Of a stretch of 64,000 bases of DNA, positions 26,434 through 34,843 are shown piece after piece. The translations under genes were made by a program, and so were the position numbers. Numbering within the stretch: position 1 is the first letter of the stretch; each line of letters opens with the position of its first letter. The notes under the pieces were generated by a model. It was not told the DNA's origin, searched no databases, and was given only the letters and a program-made list of their open reading frames with translations. Source of the stretch: UBA4782 sp034430215 (GTDB lineage: Bacteria; Chloroflexota; Anaerolineae; Anaerolineales; Anaerolineaceae); contig DAOUFE010000006.1 of NCBI GenBank assembly GCA_034430215.1, forward strand, positions 1 to 64,000. Direction: 5' to 3'.

Positions 26434-27331
26434 AATACCTGGCAATGTAGGCTTCTACTTCCGAGATGGACTGTTTGAATACACCGGGTTTTTCCACTTT
26501 CATACTGGTAGCGGCAGCTGCCCATTTACCGGCTTCACATGGAGAAAGGCTGAGCCGTTTTGCAATATAAGAACCCAGGCAGGTATCTCCACGTCCACTG
26601 CGACCATCCATGGATTGGGAATGGAATTTATAGTGATAATTCTTCCCATCGGCGTAGATCAGCACTCCTTCACTGTGAGTTAGGACGATTTCTTTTACAC
26701 CGTAAGCAGCATAACGCTGAGCCGCTTTTTCGATATCATCTTCACCGGTTAAAAATTTCGCTTCCACCGCATCGGATTTTAAAATATCCAGACAAGGCAG
26801 GATAACCTCCATATCGTCCCATTGTTGATAAATGAGTTCTTCGCCATGCAATACACGCACAAATCCCTGCACATCTGCTGCCAGCAAGATTCCATTTCGC
26901 TTTCGCATTTCTTTAAAGAATTCTGGCTCAACCTCTCCACGAATGCTGGGGCTGACTGCGATGGCTTTTGCTGAAAGCCCATCCAGATGTTCAGGATTAA
27001 TGGTTTCAGCAACCTTCTTTACATACAGATTTCTCTTGTCAACATCGTAGGTTTTATATTCCAGTGTCATTAAAGTTGAGTAAGGAGAAAAAATCGGGTA
27101 ACAGTCTATCCCATCCGCTTGAATGTTTTCGACCACATACGCATCTTCCTTTGCCAGGCGAGTGACCACCGCAGCTTTGATACCCAATTGCATCCCTGCA
27201 TGAGCAGCGTAATTCATGCCACCCCCATCTACATACCGGGTACCGTCGGGTGTGATGATGGTGTCTTTCGTGTAGTTTCCTGTGTAAATTACATCATAGT
27301 GTTTTGTTTTGTTTGCCATATTATTTTCCAT
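26423..27331 (-). CDS. PfkB family carbohydrate kinase
   Basis: The 302-residue product is a ribokinase/PfkB-type kinase. The N-terminal sugar-binding part has GTRYVDGGGMNYAAHAG, and the C-terminal PfkB signature is GRSGRGDTCLGSYIA with the catalytic aspartate of the GxGD motif, followed by AAAATSMKVEKPG. Length is standard for the family. It phosphorylates a hydroxyl group of a sugar, nucleoside or cyclitol; the substrate cannot be read from sequence. It is the first gene of a two-gene unit with the MBL-fold hydrolase. An alternative start is the ATG at 27319. Confidence 0.82.
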   Translation of the reverse strand: MENNMANKTKHYDVIYTGNYTKDTIITPDGTRYVDGGGMNYAAHAGMQLGIKAAVVTRLAKEDAYVVENIQADGIDCYPIFSPYSTLMTLEYKTYDVDKRNLYVKKVAETINPEHLDGLSAKAIAVSPSIRGEVEPEFFKEMRKRNGILLAADVQGFVRVLHGEELIYQQWDDMEVILPCLDILKSDAVEAKFLTGEDDIEKAAQRYAAYGVKEIVLTHSEGVLIYADGKNYHYKFHSQSMDGRSGRGDTCLGSYIAKRLSLSPCEAGKWAAAATSMKVEKPGVFKQSISEVEAYIARYYAN

Positions 27332-27424
27332 GTTACGTAAAATTGTTTTGGATTGTTATGAAGAATCCCTTAAAAATCTCCTGCTGGCAGAAAATGGGAA
27401 ATTGACCTTTACAAGAAGATCAAA

Positions 27425-28429
27425 TTAAAAGAGGTGAATAATGGCTGGAATTCCTGAATGGATTACCCAGTAAACTCCTGCTGCCAGCAACGCTGTGAAT
27501 GGGATAGTAAACAGCCAGGCAAAAACGATATCACCTGCCACACCCCAACGAACTTTGCTCATTCGCTCTGCCGCACCAACGCCCATAATGGATGTGCTTA
27601 CAACCTGTGTGGCGCTAACTGGTCCACCCAGTAATGAAGCAACCAATATCACAATGGCTGATGCAAATTGAGATGAGAATCCATGAATGGGTCGAATTTT
27701 ATAGAATTTTGCTCCCAATGTGCGAATCAGGCGATATCCACTGAGAGCAACCCCCAATGCAATTGCCAGGGCACATGAAAAAATAACCCAGAAAGGAACA
27801 TTAAAACTTTTCTGCATCCCAGCTATAACCAACCCGAGGGTGATCACGCCCATTGTTTTTTGAGCATCATTTGCACCACTTCCCATTGCCAACCCCAGGG
27901 AGGTGATAATTTGCAGCTTTTTAAATGCGCCATTGATCCTGGGTGAAGCTTTCCAGGAAAGCAGGTAAACAATATTGGCTACCAAGATACCAACAACGAA
28001 GCCAACCAGGGGTGAAACAAAAAGGAAGATCACTACCTTGATCACACCCGCCAATTGAATTTCCTGAAAACCTGCTCCGATTGCAACCGCGCCGATCAAA
28101 CCACCGATGAGAGCGTGTGATGAGCTGCTTGGTATCCCTAACGACCAGGTGAGCAAATTCCAGATGATTGCACTCGAGAGAGCCGCAATGAGGATCAGCA
28201 TGTTTAAGTGTTCAGAAGACACAATATCATGACCGATTGTATTGGCAACCGCTACGCCAAAAATGAACGGACCACTAAACTCGGCTACGGCTGCGATGAT
28301 CAAGGCTACTTGCGGCTGAATTGCCCTGGATGAGATCATCGTAGCGACTAGATTGGATGAATCATGAACGCCGTTCAAGAACGCAAAACAAATCGCCAGG
28401 ATTATCAAGATGATCAATAGTGTAGACAT
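27425..28429 (-). CDS. pit: Inorganic phosphate transporter, PiT family
   Basis: The 334-residue product has about ten hydrophobic helices and the duplicated PiT signature, seen as NGVHDSSNLVATMISS near the N-terminus and GSGANDAQKTMGVITLG near residue 185. PiT proteins move metal-phosphate with a cation. It begins ten bases after the stop of the DUF47 gene, the usual accessory partner. The gene upstream of the pair encodes HAD-type phosphatase domains, so the transporter could balance phosphate released inside the cell; this link is inference. Confidence 0.9.
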   Translation of the reverse strand: MSTLLIILIILAICFAFLNGVHDSSNLVATMISSRAIQPQVALIIAAVAEFSGPFIFGVAVANTIGHDIVSSEHLNMLILIAALSSAIIWNLLTWSLGIPSSSSHALIGGLIGAVAIGAGFQEIQLAGVIKVVIFLFVSPLVGFVVGILVANIVYLLSWKASPRINGAFKKLQIITSLGLAMGSGANDAQKTMGVITLGLVIAGMQKSFNVPFWVIFSCALAIALGVALSGYRLIRTLGAKFYKIRPIHGFSSQFASAIVILVASLLGGPVSATQVVSTSIMGVGAAERMSKVRWGVAGDIVFAWLFTIPFTALLAAGVYWVIHSGIPAIIHLF

Positions 28430-28439
28430 AGGATTAACT

Positions 28440-29060
28440 CTATGTGGTTTTTACAACAATATCAGCCAGAACATTGGCTGCTTCATCACCTCGATCAGCT
28501 GCATTGCTCAAGTGGCGATAAACTTCGCGCAGTTTCATTGCCCTGACAATGGTTTTGACATCGTCTGTTTCGTGGAACATTTCTGCCAATGCTTCGCGAT
28601 AGAGTTTTTCGACATTGTTTTCGATCTTTTTCGCGCGGTGCGCATGTTCTGCTGCCACACCGGGGTGTTCTTGAAGACACTCAACCGCTTTGAGAATTTC
28701 AAATGTTGCATCTCGCAGCAGTGTGCTGATCTTCACCATATATTCGGTGGGTTTCACTTTGAATATGACGATTTCAGTCATTGTGCTGTAGGCGTAGTCC
28801 AACACATCATCAATAGCTCGTGAAAGCGAAAAAATATCTTCACGATCAAATGGGGTAATGAACGTACGGTTTAATTCATCGATCAAAATACGGCGGGCTT
28901 CATCTGCTTCTTTTTCCTTGGTGGTAAGCTGATCTGCAAGGGTCTGGTCAGGTTTAGAAAGGTAAGCAATCAAAATGTCCATCCCTTCAAGTGTCAATGA
29001 AGCTTGCTCGTGTATTCTTGCAATAAATACATTGCGCCGTTTCTTAAAAAGTTTTAGCAT
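28440..29060 (-). CDS. DUF47/PhoU-like accessory protein of the PiT transporter
   Basis: The 206-residue all-helical product shows the DUF47 pattern: LFKKRRNVFIARIHEQA at the N-terminus, the metal-binding style segments KEKEADEARR and FITPFDREDIFSLSRAIDDVLDYAYS near residue 80, and a C-terminal EVYRHLSNAADRGDEAANVLADIV. These proteins are related to PhoU and are encoded next to PiT transporters, whose activity they modulate. A good ribosome site (GAGGATGG) precedes the ATG at 29060. Confidence 0.88.
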   Translation of the reverse strand: MLKLFKKRRNVFIARIHEQASLTLEGMDILIAYLSKPDQTLADQLTTKEKEADEARRILIDELNRTFITPFDREDIFSLSRAIDDVLDYAYSTMTEIVIFKVKPTEYMVKISTLLRDATFEILKAVECLQEHPGVAAEHAHRAKKIENNVEKLYREALAEMFHETDDVKTIVRAMKLREVYRHLSNAADRGDEAANVLADIVVKTT

Positions 29061-29106
29061 CGTTTTCCATCCTCACACACAATCTTATGATACTGTAAAA
29101 CTTAAT

Positions 29107-29141
29107 TCCTTATAGTATAAGGATTTATCAAATTCTTTCAA
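29107..29141 (-). promoter_or_regulatory. Putative promoter of the DUF47-pit unit with an inverted repeat over the -10
   Basis: On the minus strand TTGAAA (29136-29141) and TATACT (29114-29119) are 16 bases apart. A 7-bp inverted repeat TCCTTAT/ATAAGGA (29107-29123) covers the -10. The -35 lies in the 3' end of the upstream gene. It could mark repression of the phosphate genes. Confidence 0.4.
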
Positions 29142-30846
29142 TACAGCCACTCTCAGCCAGAACTTCCAATCCAGCTGCCAGTTCCTTTAGACTTGCATTA
29201 GGGCTTACTTCGACTGTTCGCCAGGCTGTTTCAGGTATAAATGGGGCAATCTTTTTAAAGTCAATCTCGCCTTGCCCGGGTACCTGATGGTCAGTAATGC
29301 CTATTACATCATGAAGGTGCACGCCGATCATTCGGTTGGCAAAACGGGTTAACCATTCATTACTATCTACCAGGCCCAACACATCCAATGTTTGTGCATG
29401 CCCTGTATCATATTGAAAACCAAACCAATCTTCTTTGCAGAGGTCCAATAATTTTTCCATTTCATCCGGCAGAGGAATATCGTAATAGCGATACCGGTTT
29501 TCCAGTGCCAGTGAAATGTGTGTACCTCTTGCATATTCAATGATCTCCATCAGACTTTGCATTACCCGTTCCAGGTAAGGGGCGGCTATTTCAGCCCGAT
29601 GGGCTATCATTTCAGCTTTTAGTGATTCATATGCCATTGACCCTTTTTGCCCATTCTTAAATAACTGGCGCAACTGATGATCGCGTGAATGATCGCCAGC
29701 GATGGCACCGGGATGGATTACAACGCTTTTTGAACCCAGTCTGCACGCCAGATCAATGGACCTTTTAATCATATCCATGGATTTTACTCGCAGGGATTCA
29801 TCCATGCTGGAAATCTCAAGATCTCGGGATTTTCTTTCGTCGTACGTATATGTTGCAGGGCAGGGTTCATGAACCGTTGAAACATAAAACTGGTTTGAAT
29901 CAAATTGTTCATAAATGGATTTGGATACTTTATGGTTCAACTCAAACCGGCAGAAACCAATACTGCGTGCTTGTGAAAATGTTTCATTGAATGGGATGGG
30001 CTGATCAATTCCCCACATGGTAGAAAGGGCAGCATTATATAATACATTCGGCTGCTTTAGAGGTCGCGTTGAGATCGCCTGATCAATGGCTTGTGTTCGC
30101 TGGGGGTAAATATTTAATAACTCGCTCAATCTCCCGATGCGGTGATCGGGTTGGATCTCGGTGATGGTCTCTTTATCTGTCTCGTCATCTGGATCATATT
30201 CATCCTGAAAATAGCCATTCACATTAATGACTGATACGGATGCATAACCTGCCTGCCGGGCACCGATCAAATCCCTTGCCAGGTTATCGCCTACATAGGC
30301 GCACCTTTCCGGAGGGATTCCTAAAGCGCGACTGGCTTCAAGGAATAGCGAAGGATGAGGCTTGCGAAGTCCAAACACCGTTGAAAGGATGACTACCTGG
30401 AAAAGGTCATCTATACCGTTTTCTGCCAGTATTTGTGGTGTTTCAGTCGATGAAGTTGTATTACTGATAATTGCCAGGGTATAACCGCGGTTAACTAGAG
30501 TTCGTAAAGTCTCAACAGCATCTGGCAAAAGGGCTTTATTCCGGGTGCTCCTCCACATCTGATTAAGCGTGACGGCGTGATTACGTACAAAATCGGCTGG
30601 CAGATCGGGTAACATGTAGGTAGACCATAGATCCGCCTCGCTCAATTCCACCAGGTTCTTTTTACACCAGTGCCTGTATTTTTTCTCCCGACTTCGTAAT
30701 GTTGCTAAAAAATCCTGCGGATTGCCATCTATGCCAACAAAAGATTGTATCTTCTGAATATAGTTCAGAGAGGTGTCATCAATAATCTTCGTAATTCGTA
30801 ATGTTCCACCAATATCAAAACAAATAGCTTCAATGTCATTTGTCAT
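29128..30846 (-). CDS. Fusion of HAD hydrolase and sugar-phosphate isomerase/epimerase-type TIM barrel
   Basis: The 572-residue product joins two enzymes. Residues 1 to about 235 are a HAD subfamily IA domain: motif I CFDIGGTLRIT, motif II ISNTTSS, motif III RKPHPSLFLEAS, motif IV YVGDNLARDLIGARQAG. The second aspartate of the usual DxDxT is Gly. Residues about 285-572 are an AP-endonuclease-2/xylose-isomerase-like TIM barrel with KSVVIHPGAIAGDHS, LALENRYRYYD, FQYDTGHAQTLDV and GVHLHDVIGITDHQVPGQGEIDF, which carry the metal-binding Glu, Asp and His residues of this family. Such a protein could dephosphorylate and isomerise the same sugar or cyclitol. It starts 22 bases after the tandem HAD gene, so they form one unit. 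Confidence 0.82.
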   Translation of the reverse strand: MTNDIEAICFDIGGTLRITKIIDDTSLNYIQKIQSFVGIDGNPQDFLATLRSREKKYRHWCKKNLVELSEADLWSTYMLPDLPADFVRNHAVTLNQMWRSTRNKALLPDAVETLRTLVNRGYTLAIISNTTSSTETPQILAENGIDDLFQVVILSTVFGLRKPHPSLFLEASRALGIPPERCAYVGDNLARDLIGARQAGYASVSVINVNGYFQDEYDPDDETDKETITEIQPDHRIGRLSELLNIYPQRTQAIDQAISTRPLKQPNVLYNAALSTMWGIDQPIPFNETFSQARSIGFCRFELNHKVSKSIYEQFDSNQFYVSTVHEPCPATYTYDERKSRDLEISSMDESLRVKSMDMIKRSIDLACRLGSKSVVIHPGAIAGDHSRDHQLRQLFKNGQKGSMAYESLKAEMIAHRAEIAAPYLERVMQSLMEIIEYARGTHISLALENRYRYYDIPLPDEMEKLLDLCKEDWFGFQYDTGHAQTLDVLGLVDSNEWLTRFANRMIGVHLHDVIGITDHQVPGQGEIDFKKIAPFIPETAWRTVEVSPNASLKELAAGLEVLAESGCIERI

Positions 30847-30868
30847 GAGAATCTGAATCCTGCTTTCT

Positions 30869-32299
30869 TTATTTTTCCAGGATTGGCACCTTTAACAGGT
30901 CACGAAAATCCTGAATATAAACATCTGCCAGTGCATCTTTTTCGTAATTAAAGGCAATTGTGTACATTCCTACTGCTTTTGCACCATCCAGTTCAGTCTT
31001 TTTATGCCCAACAAATATTGCTTCACTGGCTTGAATACCAGTTTGGGTGATAGCCTTTTCATACATAATGGGTGAGGGCTTACGAATACCCATTTCTCTG
31101 GAGCTGATTATGATATCCCATACATGCCCAAAGCCATACTTTTCAAACCATTTGAGTTTTTGTGATACCGAAAGGGCTGTGTCTGTGATGATGCCAAGAA
31201 AATACCCTTCATTTTTTAATTTAAGGATTGTTTCTGGTACACCATCCATGATTTCCACCGTGTCATCATCCTCGCCCATGGCAGAAATCCCTTCCGCAAG
31301 CTCCTTCGGAGAAGTGATCCCACATAGCTGCAGGATCTTTTTGTAGTACTCATATCTTTTAATCTGACCTGAATATGCCAATTCTCGTATCTTTTTACTT
31401 TCTGTTTCAAAATCAGGCTGGAGCGTGATGTTATGCATTTTCAAGAAATTTTCAAAATTTTGATTCTTTTGCGGGCGAATATATAGAATATCACCAGCAT
31501 CAAAGAATAGAGCTTTTATTCTTCGCTTCTTTGAAAAAACTTGATGTTTGCTGTCATTTTCTATCTCTTGTTTCAGAATCGGAATAAGCTCATCCATGGT
31601 ATGGATCACGTGATCTGGTTCTGTACCATTATCCGATTCACAATTACTGAAATCATGCAATATCCGAATTGCCAGATGAAAGCCAGCCCTGCGTGCCCCA
31701 AGGATATCCCGGTTGATCGTATCACCGATATAGGCACAGGAACTGGTAGGAGCGTTAGCCAGACGGGCTGCATAATAGAAGATGGATGGATCAGGTTTCC
31801 GCCGGCCATAAACAGAAGAGAGAACAATGGGATCAAAATAATCAAGAATTCCATATGCTAGTAAATTATGAGGTACCTGGTCATGGCTTTGTGTATTGCT
31901 GATGCATCCAATTGTCAGACCCATTCTTTTAATCTCTTCCAAAACTCGAGGAATCTCAGGACGAAGCTCTCGTAAGAATAATTGTGTTTCGTAAATGAAG
32001 GCAAGCTCTTCTGCAATAGGAGCCAGAGCCTTGGAAGAAACTGAAAGACCGATTAAGAAATATTTAGACCAGATTTCTGAAGGTTTTAGTTCGATATTGG
32101 ATTCAAGATTCCAGCGGAGGTAGGTCATCGCTCCTTCGGTGATCTTATCTGCCAGTTGTGTATCAGAAACACTGGGCTGGATACCTGCTTTCTCGAGGCA
32201 TTCTCGGATCAGGTGGATCTTTTTGATGCGGTATTCACGGGTGAATTGAAAGGTTTCAATGGTGCCACCCATATCAAAGAAAATGGCTTTAAGCGTCAT
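30869..32299 (-). CDS. Tandem HAD-domain protein (two HAD hydrolases fused)
   Basis: The 476-residue product contains two HAD subfamily IA domains. Domain 1 (residues 1 to about 235) has FFDMGGTIETF, CISNTQSHD, RKPDPSIFYYAA and YIGDTINRDILGARRAG. Domain 2 (about 260-470) has FFDAGDILYI, IITDTALS, RKPSPIMYEKA and FVGHKKTELDGAKAVG. Domain 2 lacks the motif I threonine (DAGDIL) and has GHK in place of the acidic GD pair of motif IV, so it may be weakly active or regulatory. A close paralogue of the same length lies at 60654-62084 after the inositol genes. GAGGAAAAAGC precedes the ATG. The substrate is unknown. Confidence 0.8.
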   Translation of the reverse strand: MTLKAIFFDMGGTIETFQFTREYRIKKIHLIRECLEKAGIQPSVSDTQLADKITEGAMTYLRWNLESNIELKPSEIWSKYFLIGLSVSSKALAPIAEELAFIYETQLFLRELRPEIPRVLEEIKRMGLTIGCISNTQSHDQVPHNLLAYGILDYFDPIVLSSVYGRRKPDPSIFYYAARLANAPTSSCAYIGDTINRDILGARRAGFHLAIRILHDFSNCESDNGTEPDHVIHTMDELIPILKQEIENDSKHQVFSKKRRIKALFFDAGDILYIRPQKNQNFENFLKMHNITLQPDFETESKKIRELAYSGQIKRYEYYKKILQLCGITSPKELAEGISAMGEDDDTVEIMDGVPETILKLKNEGYFLGIITDTALSVSQKLKWFEKYGFGHVWDIIISSREMGIRKPSPIMYEKAITQTGIQASEAIFVGHKKTELDGAKAVGMYTIAFNYEKDALADVYIQDFRDLLKVPILEK

Positions 32300-32376
32300 G
32301 CTTTTTCCTCAAATCTATTTCGGTTTTGTGGAAGATCAGTAAAGTATTTCAGAGAATAAGGAATTTCACACTTATT

Positions 32377-32411
32377 TTCAGGCACGGATCAATTTTTGGT
32401 CCGTGCCTGAA
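32377..32411 (-). other. Strong RNA hairpin after the substrate-binding protein gene
   Basis: A perfect 12-bp inverted repeat (TTCAGGCACGGA) with an 11-base loop lies 24 bases after the stop of the binding protein. No U-tract follows on either strand, so it may protect the 3' end of the transcript rather than terminate it; a terminator role cannot be excluded. Confidence 0.55.
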
Positions 32412-32434
32412 TGAACGGAAAGGATTGAAAACGG

Positions 32435-33631
32435 TTACTTTCCCAGGTTGAGCAGGTAGAAATCTCGTGCTTCAACCATATGATCGTAAGCGTATTGCTC
32501 TGCAATGAACCAGGTCATAGAGAAAATCTCTTCCAGGGTTTTCTGACCTTCAGGTACTTCATAGGTTGTATCTGGGAAGAAGGTACCAAATTTAGCCCAG
32601 GGTTCACGCCCTTCTGGGCTGGTTACGTACTTGATCCACAGTTTTGCAGCATTTGGATGGGGTGCCTGGTTGATGATGCCAGTGTAGCTTTGACTTTGAA
32701 TACCAACCGTTGGAGTAAGTCCCCAGCAAGGTTCGAATGCCAGATTGCCCTCTACTACATCAGCCATGTTGGAATATGAGGTCAATGCCATATAGCTTTC
32801 AGTCATACCAGGGGTAGCAAAAGCAGAATCAACTTCATCACCGCCGGGTTCGGGAATAGGACCATTCTGTGCGAATCTCTTTAACCACAGCCAACCAGCA
32901 TCGGGGGTGTCTTCATCAAGAACAGGTTCGGAACCATAGAGTGCAATGTAGGCTTCTTTCATTTCGTCAGCATGGTATGCCAGCGTGATCAATTTACTCA
33001 GGGTTGAGGCGTCATTCAATGGGTCTTCGATGAAGAACTTACCCTTCCATTCTGGGTTGGTCAGCTCCCAGATATTGGTAATTGGGCAGGTATCATTTAA
33101 TTCTGAGTTATAAGCGAAGACGCTAGTTCCGAAACGGGTCATCAACAGCGGCTGGGTGTATTCTTCGGGTGTATATGCTGCGGTGCTGTCGGGAACAAAC
33201 CGCCAGACATATTTATGGGGAAGAACGTTACCGACAAGTTCAGCACCACCGCTACTGAACCAGACATCACCCGTGAATGCGCCAGCTTTTTGCTCTTCTA
33301 CGGTCTTCAGGAGAACATCATCACCACCAAGATCAAATGCTTCAACCTTGATTTCGGGATACAGTTCCATGAAACCTTCGGCTGCTTTCTCGATCTTTGA
33401 TGTATTGGCATATACCAGGACGGTTCCTTCTGCTTTTGCGGCTGCTTCAATTGCTGCCCAGTCTTGCACACCGGTATCGTACGGGCCAAGTTGATTGGCT
33501 TTGAGCCATTCTTCCTGTGCAGATAGAGGTGCTTCTGTGGCAGCTGGTGCTTCGGTCGCTTTTGTTCCACAGGCTGACAATACCAGGGTCAGTAATATTA
33601 CCAATGCTGCTATCCTATATAACCTTTTCAT
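32435..33631 (-). CDS. ABC importer substrate-binding lipoprotein (Fbp/Afu-type)
   Basis: The 398-residue product has a lipoprotein signal peptide (LVLSACG) and a short Thr/Glu/Ala/Pro linker. The body is a class II periplasmic binding protein of the Fe(III)/AfuA/PhnS-like group: VLVYANTSKIEKAAEGFMELYPEIKVEAFDLGGDDVL, DVWFSSGG, a long central hinge, and PNAAKLWIKYVTSPEGREPWAKFG near the end. The group includes ferric ion, thiamine, 2-aminoethylphosphonate and hexose-phosphate binders, so the ligand is open. GGAGG precedes the ATG. ATPase and permease genes lie upstream on the same strand. Confidence 0.83.
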   Translation of the reverse strand: MKRLYRIAALVILLTLVLSACGTKATEAPAATEAPLSAQEEWLKANQLGPYDTGVQDWAAIEAAAKAEGTVLVYANTSKIEKAAEGFMELYPEIKVEAFDLGGDDVLLKTVEEQKAGAFTGDVWFSSGGAELVGNVLPHKYVWRFVPDSTAAYTPEEYTQPLLMTRFGTSVFAYNSELNDTCPITNIWELTNPEWKGKFFIEDPLNDASTLSKLITLAYHADEMKEAYIALYGSEPVLDEDTPDAGWLWLKRFAQNGPIPEPGGDEVDSAFATPGMTESYMALTSYSNMADVVEGNLAFEPCWGLTPTVGIQSQSYTGIINQAPHPNAAKLWIKYVTSPEGREPWAKFGTFFPDTTYEVPEGQKTLEEIFSMTWFIAEQYAYDHMVEARDFYLLNLGK

Positions 33632-33749
33632 TTACTTCCTCCTTTATATTATTTGAACGGTCAAATCTAGATGTAGAAGATTTTTTGAAATTATCAGGGT
33701 ATACTTGCCTCCTTCATTTGAGAAATAACGATAGAAATCCTTATCATGA

Positions 33750-34832
33750 TCAAGCTGAAATCAAATTTCCAGTTTCTTTGTCATACAGATTGATGGTTTC
33801 TTCTTTGAAAGATAACCAGATTTTTTGATCCATCTGGATCTGGCTGACACCCATTTCCTTGACGGTTAATTCTATGTCACCTTTTTGAGCAACAATCGTG
33901 GTATCAGCACCAGCAGGCAATACGGAATACGCAATGAATTCGGCTGCATTGTCTGTTGGGGTAGTGTGAACGATGATGTCCTCGGGACGCAATCCTACAA
34001 CAACATCACCTGTTTTACCGTAAGTTTTTACTGGTACGGTGAAATTTCCCAAATCAACTTTATTTTTATCCGTTACACGACCAGGCAAAAGGTTAACCTT
34101 TGGATTACCAATGAAATCTGCCACAAATAAATTCGCTGGGTAGTGATAGATCTTATCAGGGGTGTCCATCTGTTGGATCACGCCTTCTTTCATGACAGCA
34201 ATATTGCTCGACATGGTCATAGCTTCGATTTGGTCATGTGTTACATATACAGTAGTTGCATCAGAAATATGATGCAGACGTTTGATCTCTGTACGCATGT
34301 CCATTCTCAATCGGGCATCGAGGTTGGATAAAGGTTCATCCATCAGAAATACTCTCGGTCTGTAAGCCAGCATACGTGCCAGTGCAATACGCTGTTGCTG
34401 TCCACCGCTCATTTCACGCGGATAGCGATCTTCATAACCACTCATTTTTACTTCTGCCAGTACTTCTTTAACACGTTGAGTCATTTCCTCTTTAGTCATT
34501 TTTTGAATTTCAAGAGCAAAAGTAATATTCTTGTAAACCGTCATGTGTGGCCAAAGAGCATAATTTTGAAATACGAGACCAAGGTCTCGTTGACCAGGAG
34601 CCAAAGAAATACCTTTGGAACGCGAGAAGATAAGCTTTTCTCCAACAAAAATTTCACCATCATCGGGATCTTCCAGACCAGAAATGCACCGCAAGAGGGT
34701 GGTCTTGCCACAACCCGAAGGACCAAGCAGTGTCAGAAAAGTACCTGGTTCGATGGTCAGGCTTACGTTATTTACAGCTACAACATCGCCAAATTTCTTA
34801 GTGAGGTTTCGAATAATAATCGGTGTTTCCAT
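33750..34832 (-). CDS. ABC importer ATP-binding protein (FbpC/PotA-type)
   Basis: The 360-residue product has Walker A GPSGCGKTTLLRC, Q-loop, signature MSGGQQQRIALARML, Walker B VFLMDEPLSNLDARLR and the switch VTHDQIEAMT, followed by a C-terminal TOBE-like regulatory domain (VVGLRPEDIIVH). This is the CUT1/Fbp-type import ATPase. AGGAAAGG lies before the ATG. It sits 11 bases after the permease stop and before the binding protein gene, forming a permease-ATPase-binding protein unit. Confidence 0.88.
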   Translation of the reverse strand: METPIIIRNLTKKFGDVVAVNNVSLTIEPGTFLTLLGPSGCGKTTLLRCISGLEDPDDGEIFVGEKLIFSRSKGISLAPGQRDLGLVFQNYALWPHMTVYKNITFALEIQKMTKEEMTQRVKEVLAEVKMSGYEDRYPREMSGGQQQRIALARMLAYRPRVFLMDEPLSNLDARLRMDMRTEIKRLHHISDATTVYVTHDQIEAMTMSSNIAVMKEGVIQQMDTPDKIYHYPANLFVADFIGNPKVNLLPGRVTDKNKVDLGNFTVPVKTYGKTGDVVVGLRPEDIIVHTTPTDNAAEFIAYSVLPAGADTTIVAQKGDIELTVKEMGVSQIQMDQKIWLSFKEETINLYDKETGNLISA

Positions 34833-34843
34833 TTTTACCTTTC

